NCBI RefSeq assembly: GCF_030161635.1
Contig: NZ_BSUO01000001.1
Location: 3,887,199 to 3,951,198, forward strand
Source: Mobilicoccus caccae
GTDB taxonomy: Bacteria > Actinomycetota > Actinomycetes > Actinomycetales > Dermatophilaceae
Length of the DNA stretch: 64,000 nt
Direction of reading: 5' to 3'
Shown piece by piece: positions 59,781 to 64,000 of the stretch (position 1 is its first letter; each line of letters starts with the position of its first letter). The translations under genes and the position numbers were made by a program. The notes beneath the pieces were generated by a model, which saw nothing but the letters and a program-made list of their open reading frames with translations, made no database searches and had not been told where the DNA came from.

Positions 59781-59898
59781 TCGTGCCCCGTGCCGAAGTG
59801 CCGTCCCGGAGGCTGAGACCGGACCGCGTCGAGGGCCTCGAGATGCCTACGTGCCCGCCAGGCAGGTGGCCGGAGGACGGAGAACTACGCTCGTCGGC

Positions 59899-60753
59899 AT
59901 GGACACGACAGCATCCCCCGGCCTCCGCGCGGCATGCGATCACGTCCTGTGTGCCACGTGCGGGGTCGAGTACGGCCACCGGTCCCTGCCCGCGCTGTGT
60001 CTCATCTGCGATGACGAGCGCGAGTACGTGCCGCGCGCCGGACAGTCGTGGACCACGGTCGGTGAACTGGCCACCGACGGATGCAGGACCGTCGTGGAGC
60101 AACTCGAGCCCGGCCTCGTGGCGATCGGCACGAGACCGGTGGTCGGCATCGGCCAGAGCTCCAAGCTCGTCGTCACCGACCACGGCAACGTCCTGTTCGA
60201 CGTCCCGCCGTTCGTCGACGGCGCCGCGATCGCGGCCATCGCCGAGCGGGGCGGGATCGCCGCCGTCGTGGCGAGCCACCCCCACATGTACGGGGTGCAG
60301 TCCCTGTACAGCCGGGCGTTCGGGGACGCACCCGTCTACGTCGCATCCGCCGATCGTGACTTCCTGCCGCTGCGGCCGTCGACGGTCCGGTTCTGGGAGG
60401 ACACCTTCGACGTGGTTCCGGGGGTGCGACTGGAGCAGATCGGTGGACACTTCCCCGGCATGACGGTGGCGCACTACACGGCCGCCGACGGGTGCGGAGT
60501 CCTGCTGGCCGGTGACGGCATCTACCCGGGTCCCGAGGGGCTCACCGTGAGTTTCCTGCGCAGCTACCCCAATCGGATCCCGCTGTCGGGCGCGGTCGTC
60601 CGCCGGATCGCCGAGCAGATCGGCCGCCTGGAGTTCGATCGGCTGTACAACAATTTCCGGGACATGGTGCCGGAGCGGGCGCAGGAGGTCGTGCAGGAGT
60701 CCGCGCGGCGCTACATCGCGTGGGTCACCGGCGAGAACGACCACCTGACCTGA
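59899..60753 (+). CDS. MBL-fold metallo-hydrolase with N-terminal zinc ribbon
   Basis: 284 residues. Residues 13-40 hold four cysteines in a zinc-ribbon-like pattern (C-A-T-C-G, C-L-I-C-D). The beta-lactamase-fold domain has S-H-P-H-M-Y-G, G-G-H-F-P-G and L-L-A-G-D-G-I-Y-P-G, but the first motif is H-P-H-M rather than full H-x-H-x-D-H, so the second metal site may be incomplete. Function within the family unknown. Nothing upstream within 100 bases suggests an operon. Confidence 0.8.
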   Translation: MDTTASPGLRAACDHVLCATCGVEYGHRSLPALCLICDDEREYVPRAGQSWTTVGELATDGCRTVVEQLEPGLVAIGTRPVVGIGQSSKLVVTDHGNVLFDVPPFVDGAAIAAIAERGGIAAVVASHPHMYGVQSLYSRAFGDAPVYVASADRDFLPLRPSTVRFWEDTFDVVPGVRLEQIGGHFPGMTVAHYTAADGCGVLLAGDGIYPGPEGLTVSFLRSYPNRIPLSGAVVRRIAEQIGRLEFDRLYNNFRDMVPERAQEVVQESARRYIAWVTGENDHLT

Positions 60754-60928
60754 CCCTGCCCGCCCGGCCCGTGCTCGAGCCGGAGGGGGCGCGGCGCAGT
60801 GCATCGGGCTTCCAGGTTCAACGGGGGCCCCAGGTCCGATGCGGTGGGCTCCCGACCGGAGACGGGCGGCACGGCATTCCTCCTCACCCCGAGATGCCGA
60901 GTCCGCGGCGCGTCCGTAGCGTCGGGCC

Positions 60929-62007
60929 ATGGACTTCCAGGACCTCGTCGGGGACAGGACGGTGCGGCAGCGGCTGCGGTTCGACGAACGGGTGGCGGCA
61001 TCGGCGGTGCGCGTCGTCGAGGAGTCCGATGCCGTCTCGGCCGCATTGACGCTCGCTGCGTCCCTGGCCCCTGTGTCGCGGCTGCTCGGACGCGACACCG
61101 CGACCTACTTCTCGACCCTGGTCACGCTGGGCGCGATCGACCTGACGACGGCACGCGTCTGCGAACCGCACCTCGACGCGCTGACGATCCTCGCGCAGGC
61201 GGGTGATCTCGACCTGTCACCGTTGGGCGCAGGAGTGGGCAGCACGTGGGGGTGTACGCCGCCAACGCCCCCGGCCATGGGCTCACCGCTCGCGCCGCGC
61301 CCGACGGGTCCTGGGCCATCGCGGGCAGCAAGGCCTGGTGCTCTCTGGCCGAGTCCGTGACCCACGCCCTCGTGACCGCGGACACCGACGGTGGATCTCG
61401 GTTGTTCGCCGTCCCGATGCGGCACGAGAGCGTCGGGGTGGACTCACGGTCGTGGGTCTCGCGCGGACTGAGCGCCCTGCGCACCTCGACGGTGGTCTTC
61501 GACGGCGTCCCGGCCGTCCCCGTGGGCGGCCCGGGTTGGTACCTGAGCCGCCCCGGATTCACCTGGGGCGGCGTGGCGGTCGCCGCCGTGTGGTTCGGCG
61601 GGGCCGCGGCGCTCGCGGAGGCCCTGTGGGATGCCGCCGGACGACGCGACCCCGACCAGGTCGCGCTGATGACCCTCGGGAAGGTCGACGTCGCCCTGCA
61701 CACGGCCCGCACCGCCCTCGAGGACGCCGCTGCCCGCATCGACACCGGCGAGGCGGAGGGACAGGCAGGGGTGGTGCTCGCACTGCGCACTCGCACGGTC
61801 GTCGTCGATGCTGCGGAGCGCGTCATGCGGGCCGTGGGGCACGCCCTGGGACCGGCACCGCTGACCCAGGACGAGGCCCACGCCCGCCGGGTCGCCGACC
61901 TCACCGTCTACATCCGGCAGCACCACGCCGAACGCGATCTCGCCGTCCTCGGAGGGCATCTCCTCGCGGCGGGGGAAGCAGGCCGGCCATTCGGGGGCGC
62001 GCTGTGA
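60929..62007 (+). pseudogene. Acyl-CoA-dehydrogenase-like protein, one frameshift as read
   Basis: The first frame encodes an N-terminal helical part (A-L-T-L-A-A-S-L-A-P, L-S-P-L-G-A-G-V-G-S-T-W-G). One G is missing in the run 61248-61252, and the next frame continues G-V-Y-A-A-N-A-P-G-H-G-L-T with the middle beta domain (W-A-I-A-G-S-K-A-W-C-S) and C-terminal helices. Restored length 1080 nt, 359 residues, the size of a compact acyl-CoA dehydrogenase fold. Its stop overlaps the next gene's GTG. Works with a PIG-L/methyltransferase and a glycosyltransferase. Confidence 0.83.
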
Positions 62008-63419
62008 CCCCCGATCCCGGCACGCCCCGCCCCTTCAGCCACACCGACGCAGGAACACCCGAGCACGTCTGGTTGAGGGCGCCGCAGTGGGACGACGTGC
62101 CCCGCCTCGACCTCGATGCGCTGCTCGGTGGCGGCCCCGACCGTGGCGCCGGTCCCAGGCGGGTCGTGCTGGCCTCGGCCCATCCCGACGACGAGACCCT
62201 GGCAGCGGGGATTCTGCTCGCCGCCGCCCACGCCGCAGGTGCCGACATCGTCGTCGTCGTCGCGACGGGCGGCGAACTCTCCCACCCGAACTCGCAGACG
62301 TGGTCGCGCGAGCTGCTCACCACCACGAGGCGTGCGGAGGTCCGCGCCGCGGTCGAGGTGTTGGCGCCGTCGGCCCGCTTCGTGCACCTCGACCTGCCCG
62401 ACTCCGGGCTCGCAGCGCACGAGGACCGGCTCGTCGCGGAACTCACCGCGCTCGTCGATCCCGGCACCGTGCTCGTCGCACCGTGGAGTCTCGACGGGCA
62501 CGCCGATCACGACGCCCTCGGGCGGGCAGCGACCACGTGCAGTGAACGCACCGGGGCACGCCTCGTGCAGTACCCGCTCTGGCTCTGGCACTGGGGCGAA
62601 CTCGCCGACCTGCCGTGGCATCGGGCTGTCGCGCTCGCCGGCGACCGGCGATCCCTGGCGCTCAAGGAACGGGCCCTGGCCTGCCACAGATCCCAGGTCG
62701 AGCCCCTCGGTCCGCTCCCCGGTGACGAACCCGTCGTCGGACCGGACGTGCTGAGCCGCGCCCGCCGCCTCGTGGAGACCTTCCTGCTCCCCGATGCCGA
62801 GGCGGTCGCACAGGTCGCGGCCCCGGCCGGTGAGCAGGATGCGGGGGTCTTCGACGACCTGTACGCCGGCGGCGAGGAGGATCCCTGGGGGTTCTCCTCG
62901 TCGTTCTACGAGGCGCGCAAACGTGATCTGGTGCTCTCGCTCCTGCGCCGCCTCCGCTACGGCCACGCCCTCGAGGTGGGATGCGCCGACGGGCGTCTCA
63001 CCGAGTACCTGGGCCGGCGGTGCGACCGGGTGACCGCGGTGGACGTGAGTCAGGAGGCGGTACACCGGGCGCGCGAACGTGCACCTGCCACCTGCGCCGT
63101 CATCCGCGGCGCCGCTCCGAGTGCGATCCCCGACGGGCCGTTCGACCTCGTCGTCCTGTCCGAGGTGGGCTACTTCATGCACCCCGCCGACTGGCTCGCC
63201 ACGCTGCGCCGGTGCCGTGAACAGCTCGCTCCCGCAGGTGAGATCGTCCTTGTCCACTGGCAGCACGACACGCAGGACATCCCGCTCGACGGACGGCTCG
63301 TCCACGGCCAGGCCGCCACGATGCTCGACCTCCCGCGGACGGCGCACTACCTCGACGAGGACCTGGCGATCGACGTGTACGGCGGCCCGGTCTCGATCGC
63401 GTCCGAGGAGCGCGTGTGA
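62004..63419 (+). CDS. PIG-L deacetylase fused to a SAM-dependent methyltransferase
   Basis: 471 residues from a GTG (GTGA overlap). Residues ~50-260: PIG-L family with the metal motif A-H-P-D-D-E-T, D-L-P-D-S-G-L and D-G-H-A-D-H-D-A-L-G. Residues ~280-465: class I methyltransferase of NodS type (A-L-E-V-G-C-A-D-G-R-L-T, V-T-A-V-D-V-S-Q-E-A, D-L-V-V-L-S-E-V-G-Y). An N-acetyl-sugar deacetylase plus N-methylation of the freed amine is the simplest reading. Flanked by an acyl-CoA dehydrogenase-like gene and a glycosyltransferase. Confidence 0.88.
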   Translation: MTPDPGTPRPFSHTDAGTPEHVWLRAPQWDDVPRLDLDALLGGGPDRGAGPRRVVLASAHPDDETLAAGILLAAAHAAGADIVVVVATGGELSHPNSQTWSRELLTTTRRAEVRAAVEVLAPSARFVHLDLPDSGLAAHEDRLVAELTALVDPGTVLVAPWSLDGHADHDALGRAATTCSERTGARLVQYPLWLWHWGELADLPWHRAVALAGDRRSLALKERALACHRSQVEPLGPLPGDEPVVGPDVLSRARRLVETFLLPDAEAVAQVAAPAGEQDAGVFDDLYAGGEEDPWGFSSSFYEARKRDLVLSLLRRLRYGHALEVGCADGRLTEYLGRRCDRVTAVDVSQEAVHRARERAPATCAVIRGAAPSAIPDGPFDLVVLSEVGYFMHPADWLATLRRCREQLAPAGEIVLVHWQHDTQDIPLDGRLVHGQAATMLDLPRTAHYLDEDLAIDVYGGPVSIASEERV

Positions 63420-64000
63420 GCATCGGACACGTCGTCGTCGCCATCCCGGTACGCGACGAGGCCGCGCTCCTCCCCGGCTGTCTACGAGCGGTCGCGGAAG
63501 CGACGTCGGTGCTGCAGCAGGAGAACCCGGTAATAGTCGACGTGGTGGTGACCCTCGACGGGTGCACCGACGGCTCCGAGGCGATCGCGCGGGCGTTCGG
63601 GGTCACCGTCGTCGAGCGGGCATCCGTGGGGGTCGGCGCCGCGCGCGACTCCGCTGTCCGGGCCGGTCTGGCCCGGTGCCCCGCCGATCTCGACTCGGTG
63701 TGGATCGCCAACACCGATGCGGACACGCAGGTCCCGCCGACCTGGCTCACCACCCAGCTCCGGTGGGCCGACGCCGGCCACGACGTGGTGGTGGGCACCG
63801 TCGAGCCCGTGGGCATCATCGACCCCACCCAGCTCGACGCCTGGCACGAACGACACGAACTGGCCGAGGACCACTCCTACGTCCACGGCGCCAACCTCGG
63901 GATCCGGGCCTCGACATACGTCGCGCTCGGCGGGTTTCCGGCCTCCCGCCTGCACGAGGACGTCCGCCTGGTCACCCGCGCCCGCGGTGCAGGCGTGCCC
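63416..64000 (+). CDS. Family 2 glycosyltransferase, 3' end outside the window
   Basis: 195 residues visible from a GTG overlapping the previous stop. V-V-V-A-I-P-V-R-D-E-A-A-L-L-P-G (nucleotide-binding start), V-V-T-L-D-G-C-T-D-G-S, W-I-A-N-T-D-A-D-T (the D-x-D region) and G-A-N-L-G-I-R are GT2 motifs. It may add a sugar to, or transfer to, the substrate of the neighbouring deacetylase/methyltransferase. Confidence 0.88.
   Translation, partial: MSIGHVVVAIPVRDEAALLPGCLRAVAEATSVLQQENPVIVDVVVTLDGCTDGSEAIARAFGVTVVERASVGVGAARDSAVRAGLARCPADLDSVWIANTDADTQVPPTWLTTQLRWADAGHDVVVGTVEPVGIIDPTQLDAWHERHELAEDHSYVHGANLGIRASTYVALGGFPASRLHEDVRLVTRARGAGVP

Noticed and set aside
10050..64000. tRNA, rRNA and riboswitch genes
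   Set aside because: I scanned gene gaps by eye for cloverleaf-like arms and common riboswitch cores and saw none; a covariance search would be needed to be certain.

Overview
The window is about 70% G+C and reads as an actinomycete chromosome. It has a WhiB-type iron-sulfur regulator, a GAF-ANTAR protein, frequent GTG starts, ATGA/GTGA gene overlaps and a second, cut-down complex I operon of the actinobacterial type. A member of the Micrococcales (for example Intrasporangiaceae/Dermatophilaceae) would fit, but no 16S or other marker is present, so the family is a guess.

Layout. (1) 1-6559: a tightly overlapping transposition operon: tniA (5' end outside the window), tniB, tniQ, an unknown gene, a whiB-like gene and a second tniQ. 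(2) 6574-10049: apparent cargo. A minus-strand ubiquitin-like (multiubiquitin-type Ubl), ThiF/E1-type and DUF6527 operon faces a HigB toxin and a HigA antitoxin that carries a C-terminal metallopeptidase domain. (3) 10050-18155: a scrapyard of IS256, IS5 and IS3 pieces, a short repeat resembling TniA-type end sites at 10.3 and 17.2 kb, and a catabolic operon (SCP2-like, alpha/beta hydrolase, aldehyde dehydrogenase, broken Zn-alcohol dehydrogenase) with a divergent LysR gene. (4) 17.4-39.6 kb: an accessory zone full of toxin-antitoxin modules (MNT-HEPN, Phd-type, RHH-ParE, HicB, AbiEii-type nucleotidyltransferase, two VapBC pairs) among a MoxR/VWA pair, an ABC exporter with a two-component system and an erythromycin-esterase-like gene, and gene relics. 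(5) 36.9-48.1 kb: more ordinary chromosome: aldo/keto reductase, SDR, two Na+-coupled transporters, a 100-bp tandem repeat, a CPBP protease, a lipoprotein and a second two-component system. (6) 48.4-56.8 kb: a minus-strand operon for a complex I-like membrane module (NuoA, a NuoB/NuoD-like fusion, NuoH, J, K, L, M, N) with no NADH arm. (7) 56.9-64.0 kb: small stress and regulatory genes, then a cluster of acyl-CoA dehydrogenase, PIG-L/methyltransferase fusion and glycosyltransferase.

The most interesting system is the TniA/B/Q element with two TniQ proteins and a WhiB-like protein in one operon, next to an Ubl-conjugation-type operon and a HigBA module. A second is the metal-binding-linker NuoB/D fusion in the truncated complex I.

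A caution for all users: at least ten genes are each interrupted by one missing base in a G or C run. Restoring that base rebuilds a continuous family-typical protein each time, and total lengths become multiples of three. This looks more like base-calling error than real pseudogenes.
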